7,074 bases of DNA from an uncultured Eubacteriales bacterium (GTDB taxonomy: Bacteria > Bacillota > Clostridia > Oscillospirales > CAG-272), in the NCBI GenBank assembly GCA_949286815.1, contig CASEEB010000093.1, positions 1 to 7,074 on the forward strand, written 5' to 3'. Below, piece after piece: positions 1 to 5,756 of this stretch (the first letter of the stretch is position 1; the number at the start of each line of letters is the position of its first letter). The position numbers and the translations under genes were made by a program. The notes beneath the pieces are model-generated. The model did no database searches, was not told the origin of the DNA, and saw only the letters and a list, made by a program, of their open reading frames with translations.

Positions 1-1185
1 AACGGAAGAGTGGTGGCTCCCAGAAAATTAAGTATACGCTGCCGTCTGAAGACAAACGCGCACATATACAGTATAGTGCCCCTCGGCGGAGATTTCGGAA
101 GCGACGTGGACCCCGCGGCGGTCGAGAAGCTGAACGGAGAGGTGAATGCCGCGCGGATTTACCGTGCCACGGGTGAAACAATGCGGCTCAACGATGAGAT
201 AATTCCCGATTCGCGCTCGGCAGACATAAGGGTGATATGTGCTGAGGGAAGGGTAATGATAAATGAGGTCAACTCAAATGCCGGAGAGGTAAACTGCCGC
301 GGCGACGTACATATGAAGGTAATGATGAGCAAGGAAAACGGCAGCGAACCGTACAGTGTCGTCAGAAAAATGCCTTTCTCTCAGAATATTCCGATTGAAG
401 GCGTAAGCTTTGACTGCAACGCATATGCCTGCGGGACTGTCAGCGAGCTGAGTGTCAGCGTGGAAGAGGGAAGGATAAGCATTGACGCCGGTGTAATAAT
501 ACAGGCGGAAGCTCAGAAAAACGAAAATATCAGGTACGTGAAGGATATGTATTCAACGGTCTGCGATACCGAATGTGAATACAGGCAGTTGGGCGTTCCT
601 GTGGCAAAGGGAAGCTTCAACGGAAACTTTACATTGAGTGATTCGCTTTCACTTGAAGAGGCAGGAATCAATCCCGCCTCGGGGATTGTGGATTGCACGG
701 GAACGGCGTATGTTGAAGATTGCGCTCATGAGAAGGGCAAATGCGTAATTTCCGGCAAGGGTAAATTCAGCCTTATTCTTGAGCGCGACAATGAATATTC
801 GACGAATGAAATTGAGTTTCCGTTTAAATATGAGCTTGATTGTCCTGACGGCACTGTCGGAACCGACTGCAAAGCCGATGTGATATCGTGCAGGGCAAGA
901 TTGGACGGCGAGAGGATAGGAATTGACGCTGAAATCGCGATATGCGGACGGAATTTCGGTACCGAAAACATATCCGCGCTCACGGCGGTGCATTTCGGAG
1001 AGCAGCTTAAGGGCTTATGCGGAGAATACGTTATTTGTTTCCCGGCTAAGGACGATACTCTGTGGAGTGTGGCTCAGAGATACCGCACTCATATTTCTTC
1101 GCTTATAGACGCAAACCAGCTTTCGGATAACTGTTCGCCGGATGCTCCCGCGTCTTTAGAGGGAATAAATTATCTTATAATCTGA
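1..1185 (+). CDS. sipL: SipL-like spore morphogenesis protein (SPOCS/DUF3794 repeats plus C-terminal LysM), 5' end missing
   Basis: The reading frame is open from base 1, so the gene is cut by the window edge and the GTG codons at 10 and 13 are not real starts. 394 residues are visible. The first residues (NGRVVAPRKL) fit the middle of a DUF3794/SPOCS domain. A second SPOCS-like unit spans about residues 60-170 and a third about 188-315. The last 50 residues form a LysM domain (DDTLWSVAQRY, then SLIDANQL). This order matches SipL of Clostridioides difficile (about 520 residues), whose LysM region binds the coat ATPase SpoIVA and links the coat to the forespore surface in the mother cell. Roughly 120 N-terminal residues are probably missing. 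The gene ends in a strong terminator and faces a convergent cassette of unknown genes. Other clostridial SPOCS-LysM proteins exist, so orthology to SipL is likely but not proven. Confidence 0.85.
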   Translation, partial: NGRVVAPRKLSIRCRLKTNAHIYSIVPLGGDFGSDVDPAAVEKLNGEVNAARIYRATGETMRLNDEIIPDSRSADIRVICAEGRVMINEVNSNAGEVNCRGDVHMKVMMSKENGSEPYSVVRKMPFSQNIPIEGVSFDCNAYACGTVSELSVSVEEGRISIDAGVIIQAEAQKNENIRYVKDMYSTVCDTECEYRQLGVPVAKGSFNGNFTLSDSLSLEEAGINPASGIVDCTGTAYVEDCAHEKGKCVISGKGKFSLILERDNEYSTNEIEFPFKYELDCPDGTVGTDCKADVISCRARLDGERIGIDAEIAICGRNFGTENISALTAVHFGEQLKGLCGEYVICFPAKDDTLWSVAQRYRTHISSLIDANQLSDNCSPDAPASLEGINYLII

Positions 1186-1211
1186 ATGTTTTCAATCTGA
1201 TAACCGTAATT

Positions 1212-1249
1212 AAAGGACTTGCGTCGTTATGACCCGCAAGTCCTTTTTT
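1212..1249 (+). terminator. Intrinsic terminator of the sipL-like gene
   Basis: A perfect 12-bp stem (AAAGGACTTGCG at 1212-1223 with CGCAAGTCCTTT at 1235-1246) encloses an 11-nt loop and runs into a six-T tract on the + strand, 26 bases after the stop codon. It could also slow transcripts arriving from the convergent minus-strand cassette, but on that strand no U-tract follows. Confidence 0.92.
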
Positions 1250-1293
1250 CTGTATATGGTCTTTCATGGTATTAAGATTTTTTAGATTGCAGG

Positions 1294-1881
1294 TCAGCCG
1301 GCAAACAGCAGCATTGCCAGCAGAAGAATGAGTTCTCCGTCCGGGTCCTTATCGTTGTTGCCCGACAAATACACCATAAGCATAATGCCCATGATCAGCA
1401 ATTCTTCGCTTCCTATACCGTGGCCGAACGGAAAATTGTTTTTCAGAGCGCCGGGGGGCAGTATTGATGAGAACAGGCTTCCTTTCCTTTCGCACCGTTC
1501 GCATTTGTTGTCGGGCGTCGGAAGCGCCGAGACGACCGGCTGAGATATTTCATCCGGAGGGTCTGGCTCGTTGCCGCTTACTTCGGCGGTTTCTTCAACG
1601 GTCATATCATCGGGGATATTTTCGGAAGCTTCTTCAAATGAAGAAACCTCATCTTCCGCGGGCGCGGGGTGCGGGTAGTCTGCTTTATTTGTATTGACAC
1701 GCGGATTTTCCGGTCTGTCGGAACGCATGGTATTTTTGTCTGGAGACATGCGTTCGGAAGAGAGATTTTTTCCCTGTGGGTAGGTCGGGTAAAACCCCGG
1801 ACCGCTTTTGAACATACTTCCTCCGTAGTTTTCGGGAATTTTTATTTTCGGTTCTTCTCTTGACGGTGGTCTTGTATACAT
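1294..1881 (-). CDS. Unrecognised 195-residue protein with CxxC pair and two C-terminal hydrophobic segments (third gene of cassette)
   Basis: I do not recognise a named family. Residues 1-30 are basic and Pro/Tyr/Gly-rich, with a PENYGGSMF patch at 16-24 that looks like a short conserved motif. Residues about 30-125 are hydrophilic, Pro/Glu/Asp-rich and probably disordered. A CERCERK motif places a cysteine pair at 127 and 130, which could bind metal or form disulfides. The end holds two short hydrophobic stretches, about 161-172 and 183-194, separated by an Asn/Asp/Gly/Lys-rich turn of about ten residues. Each is too short for a standard transmembrane helix, so a membrane-associated hairpin or assembly segment is plausible. 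The start is supported by an AAAGGG site 10 bases upstream. It lies 30 bases after the preceding gene, fitting one operon. A spore-envelope role is inferred only from the neighbouring sipL. Confidence 0.8.
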   Translation of the reverse strand: MYTRPPSREEPKIKIPENYGGSMFKSGPGFYPTYPQGKNLSSERMSPDKNTMRSDRPENPRVNTNKADYPHPAPAEDEVSSFEEASENIPDDMTVEETAEVSGNEPDPPDEISQPVVSALPTPDNKCERCERKGSLFSSILPPGALKNNFPFGHGIGSEELLIMGIMLMVYLSGNNDKDPDGELILLLAMLLFAG

Positions 1882-1911
1882 TTTATCAGATCCCTTTCCT
1901 AAAATTACTTT

Positions 1912-2424
1912 TTAAAGCGTCTTGAGTATGTCTCCCAAACGACTCAGTTTAATGATATAATCAATGGCGTTCTGACGTTCCGCGCCAAGATACGGTTTCA
2001 TTGCGCACAAAAGCGCGGCACGGCTGTCGTAGTCGTTTTTTTTGTTTGGTGGCGGCGCTGTAGGCTGTGAATTTTGCGGCGCGAAGGCCTGAGTAAAAGA
2101 ATTTGTGTCTGTATTTCCCGCCTGCTGTGAGGCGCCGCCAAGTCCGCTCATAAGAGGCCCTAACGCAGATAAAATCTGAGGAAGTTTTGAGATAAGCTCA
2201 GGATTGGATAGCAGGGAAGACAGTATATCACCGGTTGAGGAGTTTTTTTGTTCGGGCTGTTGGTTTTGCTTGTTTTCCCCGTTGCCGGATGCCTGCGTGG
2301 AATCGTTGCTCCGACCTGACATTATTTTTCCCAATAGGTCAAACAGAAAATCGCTGCCTTGCCCTTCGCCGCTTTTGTCCGACTGTTCACCGCGGTTGTC
2401 CGCGTTTAAGTTAATGTCGTTCAT
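1912..2424 (-). CDS. Unrecognised Gln/Asn/Ser-rich protein with helical C-terminus (second gene of cassette)
   Basis: Two starts are possible. ATG at 2439 gives 175 residues but its AAAGGA site is 12 bases away. ATG at 2424 gives 170 residues and has a clean GGAGG site five bases upstream (2430-2434), so I prefer it. The protein is largely low-complexity: polar N-terminus, a Gln/Asn/Ser-rich stretch, then a helical SNPELISKLPQILSALGPL segment, a second Gln/Pro/Thr/Asn-rich linker, and a final helical block of about 36 residues starting RAALLCAMKPYLGAERQ and ending at GDILKTL. The two ordered islands joined by flexible linkers suggest a scaffold or interaction protein. No signal peptide or transmembrane helix is evident. 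I recognise no catalytic motif. It sits between the other two cassette genes in the same direction. Confidence 0.8.
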   Translation of the reverse strand: MNDINLNADNRGEQSDKSGEGQGSDFLFDLLGKIMSGRSNDSTQASGNGENKQNQQPEQKNSSTGDILSSLLSNPELISKLPQILSALGPLMSGLGGASQQAGNTDTNSFTQAFAPQNSQPTAPPPNKKNDYDSRAALLCAMKPYLGAERQNAIDYIIKLSRLGDILKTL

Positions 2425-2480
2425 ATTTGCCTCCGGCATAATTTATAACCGTCCTTTCTTAAGATATTTTTTAATGTAAA

Positions 2481-2711
2481 TCAGAAATTGCGCTTGCCTT
2501 CCTTATAGCTTTTGATTAGTTCTCCGGCGCGTTCAATATCTTTGTCGGTAGCCGCGGAAAGCGCGGAACGCAGGCCGTTAAGGTCTTTTTGGCTTATATT
2601 GACATTGCTGATATCAATTCCCGAATTTGCCGCGAGTCTTTTTATCATTGTCACAAGCTTATCGTCATCCAACATCATAAGCATGTCAAGTGTTTTTTTA
2701 TCTATGGTCAT
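2481..2711 (-). CDS. Unrecognised small helical protein, 76 residues (first gene of cassette)
   Basis: The start is well supported: GGAGGAA at 2722-2728 lies 10 bases before the ATG. The protein is charged, has no cysteine, signal peptide or membrane segment, and looks all-helical. Its first helix is leucine/methionine-rich (LDMLMMLDDDKLVTMIKRL), followed by a short loop and two helices ending in a basic tail. There are no recognisable catalytic residues, so a small adaptor or regulator is possible, but nothing in the sequence shows a function. It is the promoter-proximal gene of the cassette, with 41-56 bases to the next start depending on which start that gene uses. Confidence 0.8.
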   Translation of the reverse strand: MTIDKKTLDMLMMLDDDKLVTMIKRLAANSGIDISNVNISQKDLNGLRSALSAATDKDIERAGELIKSYKEGKRNF

Positions 2712-2760
2712 GTAGTTTATATTCCTCCAATCTTTTGACTGTTATATGAGGTAAAGGTCT

Positions 2761-2791
2761 TTGTATGACTCTTTTCAATGGCAGTTTATGC
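2761..2791 (-). promoter_or_regulatory. Candidate sporulation-type promoter for the three-gene cassette
   Basis: Reading the minus strand, GCATA (2791-2787) is followed after 19 bases by CATACAA (2767-2761), about 50 bases before the first cassette ATG. The -10 resembles the sigma-E consensus (CATACA-T) and the -35 resembles the GHATA-type elements of sporulation sigma factors. The spacer is longer than usual for both sigma-E and sigma-G. No convincing sigma-A promoter was found upstream of this operon on this strand. The call is tentative. Confidence 0.35.
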
Positions 2792-2819
2792 TGAAAGTAA
2801 AAAAATGTGCATATGCTTA

Positions 2820-2848
2820 TAGACAAACGGGGTTTAAAATGATATAAT
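2820..2848 (+). promoter_or_regulatory. Sigma-A promoter for the phosphoesterase gene
   Basis: TAGACA (2820-2825, five of six bases to TTGACA), a 17-base spacer and a perfect TATAAT (2843-2848). The predicted start near 2855 leaves an unusually long leader of about 170 bases before the ATG at 3027. Confidence 0.65.
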
Positions 2849-3026
2849 AATAGTGTGTATATGAAAAACAAGCGAGCCGAAAACAGAAAAACAAAAAAAG
2901 GGAAAGTTTGAAAATGAAATTTCAAACACGCCTTTTGTGACTTCGACGCCAAAAGCGCGGCGCCGATTTTCCAAGGGCGAACCGCGCAAAATGTTGATTT
3001 GGAGTAAGAAAGGAACGGTCATATAG

Positions 3027-3539
3027 ATGGAATTTCTTGTATTGTCTGATTCACACGGAAATCCCGAAAGACTTACTGATATATATAAAAGACAAATAAA
3101 AAAGCCCGACGGAATATTTTTCCTGGGAGACGGGTTACGCGACCTTGACGGATGCGATTTTTCCGATACTCCGGTATATTGCGTCAAGGGAAACTGTGAT
3201 TTTTTTTCGTTTGATATTGACCGGGAGGCAAAAGAGGAAAGAATTGAGGAAGTATGCGGATATAAAGTTATGTTGTCTCACGGACATTTGTACGGGGTAA
3301 AACATTCTTTGGGAAAAATACTGCACAGCGCCGCTCAAAAAGGCGCGGATATCTTGCTTTTCGGACATACGCACATACCTTTTGAACATGTTTATACTCC
3401 GGAATGCGGGGAAATCGCGGGGCTGCAAAAAACTCTTTATGTCATGAATCCCGGAGCGGTCGGAGGATATGTCTGCTCGTTCGGATGTATCGGTATTTCA
3501 AACGGAGGGCAGATACTGCTTTCACACGGCACATTGTAA
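3027..3539 (+). CDS. YfcE/MJ0936-family metallophosphoesterase
   Basis: A 170-residue cytosolic calcineurin-type phosphoesterase of the compact YfcE/MJ0936 class (members usually about 160-185 residues). The metal-site motifs are all present in order: DSH (Asp8, His10), GDG (Asp35), GNCD (Asn56), SHGH (His85) and GHTH (His114, His116). These bind a two-metal centre, and characterised relatives hydrolyse phosphodiesters or phosphomonoesters. The true substrate cannot be read from sequence. NPGAVGG near the C-terminus is the usual family closing motif. An AAAGGA site lies 12 bases before the ATG, a rather long spacing. In many bacteria this family is encoded beside rdgB/rph, but here it stands alone between the unknown cassette and spoVG. 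Expression is probably from the sigma-A promoter at 2820-2848 through a long structured leader. Confidence 0.92.
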   Translation: MEFLVLSDSHGNPERLTDIYKRQIKKPDGIFFLGDGLRDLDGCDFSDTPVYCVKGNCDFFSFDIDREAKEERIEEVCGYKVMLSHGHLYGVKHSLGKILHSAAQKGADILLFGHTHIPFEHVYTPECGEIAGLQKTLYVMNPGAVGGYVCSFGCIGISNGGQILLSHGTL

Positions 3540-3573
3540 AAACAAAAAAACCGCAGGGCTGTAAACCCTGCGG
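3538..3573 (-). terminator. Intrinsic terminator of spoVG
   Basis: An 8-bp stem (CCGCAGGG 3551-3558 with CCCTGCGG 3566-3573) and 7-base loop. On the minus strand it is followed by seven T, then GTTTT, just after the spoVG stop. On the plus strand no U-tract follows, so it serves spoVG rather than the phosphoesterase. Confidence 0.88.
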
Positions 3574-3590
3574 CAGGAAGATTGTTTTAA

Positions 3591-3908
3591 TCAGATTTCA
3601 TCAGAAGCATTTACGGCTTCGGATTCCTGTGCGTTTTCAGCGGCCTCGGCATTTGCGAGCGCGTCTTCGTAAGCGGCGATTACAGCCGATTCGAGAATGC
3701 TTCTGAACTGAGCGTTGATGGGATGTACTATATCGCGGTAAGTGTCGTCGGGGTTCTTGCGGCTGGGCATAACGATAAAGAATTTATCGCGCGCATTGAT
3801 GACTTTGATGTCATGAACTGCCAACTGGCTGTCAAATGTGACCGAAACAATTGCCTTCATAGGACCTTCATCGAAAAGCTTTCTGACTTTAATATCTGTT
3901 ATCTGCAT
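3591..3908 (-). CDS. spoVG: Septation/regulatory protein SpoVG
   Basis: 105 residues. The first 82 match SpoVG throughout: MQITDIKVRK, MKAIVSVTFD (17-26), VHDIKVI (31-37), MPSRK (47-51), RDIVHPI (58-64) and the AAYE end. SpoVG is a small dimeric nucleic-acid-binding protein. In Bacillus it affects asymmetric septation during sporulation, and in Staphylococcus and Listeria it influences envelope, capsule and virulence gene expression. The tail from about residue 82 is Ala/Glu-rich and probably disordered, as is common in the family. The start has an excellent GGAGGT site seven bases upstream. It is transcribed alone, divergent from murC, with its own terminator. The Bacillus neighbours (purR upstream, glmU downstream) are not adjacent here, though murC keeps a cell-wall association. 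Confidence 0.96.
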   Translation of the reverse strand: MQITDIKVRKLFDEGPMKAIVSVTFDSQLAVHDIKVINARDKFFIVMPSRKNPDDTYRDIVHPINAQFRSILESAVIAAYEDALANAEAAENAQESEAVNASDEI

Positions 3909-4019
3909 GTTTTTTACCTCCGTTGTTTTTTCAGCAGTTTCTTTACTTACCGTTAAGCCGAGATGTCAGCGACGGTATTATTGAGACATATGGAAATATT
4001 TGTTTTGCCTCATGCTATT

Positions 4020-4050
4020 ATTATAAATGTCTTTTGTGAAGACTATTCAA
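4020..4050 (-). promoter_or_regulatory. Candidate spoVG promoter with inverted repeat in the spacer
   Basis: On the minus strand TTGAAT (4050-4045) and a perfect TATAAT (4025-4020) are separated by 19 bases, longer than ideal. The spacer contains the inverted repeat GTCTT-TTGTG-AAGAC (4029-4043). A start near 4013 would give a leader of about 105 bases. I found no sigma-H-like AGGAWWT/GAAT pair, the type used by Bacillus spoVG. Confidence 0.4.
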
Positions 4051-4098
4051 ATATATTTGGTTTTTTTTGTGAAATGGCAAATTTTAATTGTAAACAAT

Positions 4099-4128
4099 AT
4101 GACAACAAACATTAACTTCCGTTAATAT
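4099..4128 (+). promoter_or_regulatory. Candidate murC promoter overlapping an inverted repeat
   Basis: ATGACA (4099-4104), an 18-base spacer and TAATAT (4123-4128) form a weak sigma-A-like promoter about 20 bases before the ribosome site. The perfect inverted repeat ATTAAC-TTCC-GTTAAT (4111-4126) overlaps the -10 element, a typical place for a repressor to act. Confidence 0.35.
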
Positions 4129-4157
4129 AAAATTGTAGAAAAAAGGAGATGGATAAC

Positions 4158-5582
4158 TTGTCGACGCCAAATACACATTACGGAGCGCAGGGAATTGATA
4201 CTATTATAAAAAACTGTAAAAATAAAACCGTGTTTTTTTCGGGAGCGGGAGGAGTGATGATGTCCTCGCTTGCGCTTCTCACAAAGAAAATGGGTTACGC
4301 GGTAAAGGGCTCGGACAGGAGCCGTACTGAAATTACAGAGGTGCTTGAGAATTCCGGAATTGAGATTTCATACTGTCATTCAAGAGACAATATAGACGAG
4401 AATTGCGGCGCGCTTGTATACACGGTGGCAATCTCAAGCGACAATCCCGAATACGTGAGAGCGGAGGAACTCGGAATACCGCGCATATCCAGGGCGGATT
4501 ATCTTGGATATATAATGACGGGATATAAAAACCGCATAGGCATTGCCGGAATGCATGGCAAGAGTACCACAACTTCCATGTGCGCCCAGATATTTCTTGA
4601 CGCCGCGAAGGCTCACATAGCAGGGGAACCGACAATCATTTCCGGAGCGGCTTACAGACCCATGGGGGGAGCATACCATATAGGAGACAATGAAAATTTT
4701 ATATTTGAGGCATGTGAGTATATGGACAGCTTTCTGGATTTCAACCCGACTGTCGCCGTACTGCTCAATGCCGAAATGGAGCATGTGGATTATTTCAAAA
4801 ATCTGGATCAGATTGTAAGCTCTTTCTCAAAATACGCCTCTCTGACGGGAAGGGAGGGCTGCGCGGTCGCCAATGCCGATGACTGCAATATAATGAGATC
4901 GGTAAAGGAATATTGCGGAAAACTTATTACGTTCGGAATAAAGAACGAATGTGACTTTAGGGCGGCCGATATTGAGACGACACGCGGTCTTCCGGCGTTT
5001 GACCTGTTATACGGGAATGAAAAAGTCTTCCGTGTTCAGCTTCCGGTGTGCGGAGAGCACAATATTTACAACGCTTTGGCGTCCGCGGCGGCGGCGTATG
5101 TCTGCGGAATTGATTTTGAGTGTATCCGGAAGGGACTTGAGTCCTTCGCGGGAACGAACAGACGCATGGAATACAAGGGAAAGATTAAAGGGGCGGATGT
5201 CTGGGATGATTACGGTCATCACCCGACAGAGGTCGGAGCTACGCTCGCGGGGGCGAGGCAAATGTGCACAGGCAGACTTATTTGTGTATTTCAGCCTCAT
5301 ACATACAGCAGAACCGCGGCACTGACGGATAAATTCAAAGCGGCTTTTGAACCCTGCGATATTGTATTGCTGTGCGATATCTACGCCGCGAGAGAAGAAA
5401 ATATATACGGCATAAGCTCCGAAAGCCTTGCTTCGATTGTGGGTGAAAAGGCGGTTTACGCAAAGGACATCAAATCCTGCGCAAAGACTCTTGAATCCAT
5501 AGTCAGAGAGGGCGACACGGTCGTAATCATGGGAGCGGGGGATATATATAAAATTTATAAAGAGCTTGATTTTGAAAATTAA
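4158..5582 (+). CDS. murC: UDP-N-acetylmuramate--L-alanine ligase MurC
   Basis: MurC adds L-alanine to UDP-MurNAc using ATP, the first step in building the peptidoglycan stem peptide in the cytosol. An ATG at 4149 would give 477 residues, but AAGGAG (4143-4148) abuts it directly. TTG at 4158 has nine bases of spacing and is the better start (474 residues). Numbering from the ATG, the glycine-rich UDP-substrate segment is SGAGGVMMSS (31-40), the ATP P-loop is GMHGKSTTT (134-142), and the central motif is EACEYMDSF (187-195) followed by EHVDYF (211-216). The family motifs GEHNIYNAL (302-310), AGTNRR (334-339) and DDYGHHPTE (353-361) follow, then FQPHTYSR (381-388) and MGAGDIY (461-467). The P-loop has Met and Ser where most MurC have Thr, a mild variation. 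All three Mur ligase domains are complete. It is apparently monocistronic and divergent from spoVG. Confidence 0.96.
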   Translation: MSTPNTHYGAQGIDTIIKNCKNKTVFFSGAGGVMMSSLALLTKKMGYAVKGSDRSRTEITEVLENSGIEISYCHSRDNIDENCGALVYTVAISSDNPEYVRAEELGIPRISRADYLGYIMTGYKNRIGIAGMHGKSTTTSMCAQIFLDAAKAHIAGEPTIISGAAYRPMGGAYHIGDNENFIFEACEYMDSFLDFNPTVAVLLNAEMEHVDYFKNLDQIVSSFSKYASLTGREGCAVANADDCNIMRSVKEYCGKLITFGIKNECDFRAADIETTRGLPAFDLLYGNEKVFRVQLPVCGEHNIYNALASAAAAYVCGIDFECIRKGLESFAGTNRRMEYKGKIKGADVWDDYGHHPTEVGATLAGARQMCTGRLICVFQPHTYSRTAALTDKFKAAFEPCDIVLLCDIYAAREENIYGISSESLASIVGEKAVYAKDIKSCAKTLESIVREGDTVVIMGAGDIYKIYKELDFEN

Positions 5583-5586
5583 ATAA

Positions 5587-5614
5587 AAAAACCGGATTGT
5601 TTTATCCGATTTGC
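5587..5614 (+). terminator. Weak possible terminator after murC
   Basis: A short imperfect hairpin just after the stop: AAACCGGAT pairs with ATCCGATTT around a TGTTTT loop, with one C-A mismatch and only a short T run after it. Read on the minus strand it has a better U-tract, but no minus-strand gene ends here. Confidence 0.35.
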
Positions 5615-5666
5615 ACAAAACCATTATATAATACTTGTGTATATATCTGAAAATCATAAATATATA

Positions 5667-5695
5667 TTGACATTTTTAATAATATGTAGTAGAAT
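5667..5695 (+). promoter_or_regulatory. Strong sigma-A promoter for the lipoprotein gene
   Basis: A perfect TTGACA (5667-5672), an ideal 17-base spacer and TAGAAT (5690-5695, five of six) lie about 60 bases before the ATG. The predicted transcription start is near 5702, directly before a tandem 10-base repeat. Confidence 0.8.
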
Positions 5696-5704
5696 GAGTT
5701 ATAG

Positions 5705-5724
5705 CATTATCCGACATTATCCGA
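5705..5724 (+). repeat. Tandem 10-base repeat at the transcription start
   Basis: CATTATCCGA occurs twice head to tail (5705-5714 and 5715-5724), a few bases after the predicted transcription start of the lipoprotein gene. Its core TTATCCGA also occurs at 5602-5609 in the hairpin after murC. The spacing of one helical turn would suit cooperative protein binding. Confidence 0.6.
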
Positions 5725-5756
5725 GATTTAATCAAATGCGCAAAGGAGATGTGTTT

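Larger units (their letters stand above)
2712..3026. other. 315-base divergent intergenic region with structured GC-rich leader
   Basis: This gap separates the minus-strand cassette from the plus-strand phosphoesterase. From left to right it holds the cassette's ribosome site, a candidate sporulation promoter (minus), a sigma-A promoter (plus, 2820-2848), and a leader of about 170 bases. The leader starts A-rich, then has an 8-bp hairpin (GTTTGAAA at 2906-2913 with TTTCAAAC at 2920-2927). A second, GC-rich hairpin spans 2955-2987 (GCGCGGCGCC with GGCG, two unpaired A, then CCGCGC). A stop-free frame runs 2865-3023 with no good start, ending in TAG immediately before the phosphoesterase ATG. 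I see no confident gene here. Confidence 0.6.

Noticed and set aside
649..993. Minus-strand open frames within the sipL-like gene
   Set aside because: They are shadows of a gene with clear SPOCS and LysM features on the plus strand.
2834..3187. 117-codon minus-strand frame in the intergenic leader and phosphoesterase start
   Set aside because: It overlaps the conserved DSH and GDG motifs of the phosphoesterase and has no ribosome site or recognisable family.
3404..3706. 100-codon plus-strand frame running from the phosphoesterase into spoVG
   Set aside because: It crosses the spoVG terminator hairpin and overlaps two well-supported genes in the wrong frames.
5627..5632. Extra TATAAT upstream of the lipoprotein gene
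   Set aside because: No acceptable -35 lies at 16-18 bases, and a much better promoter exists at 5667-5695.
5007..5657. 216-codon minus-strand open frame opposite murC
   Set aside because: It lies antisense to conserved MurC motifs, shows no family resemblance and lacks a convincing ribosome site.
5637..5756. N-terminal extension of the lipoprotein from an upstream ATG
   Set aside because: It would bury the signal peptide, span the sigma-A promoter and lacks a ribosome site. The ATG at 5757 has a proper one.
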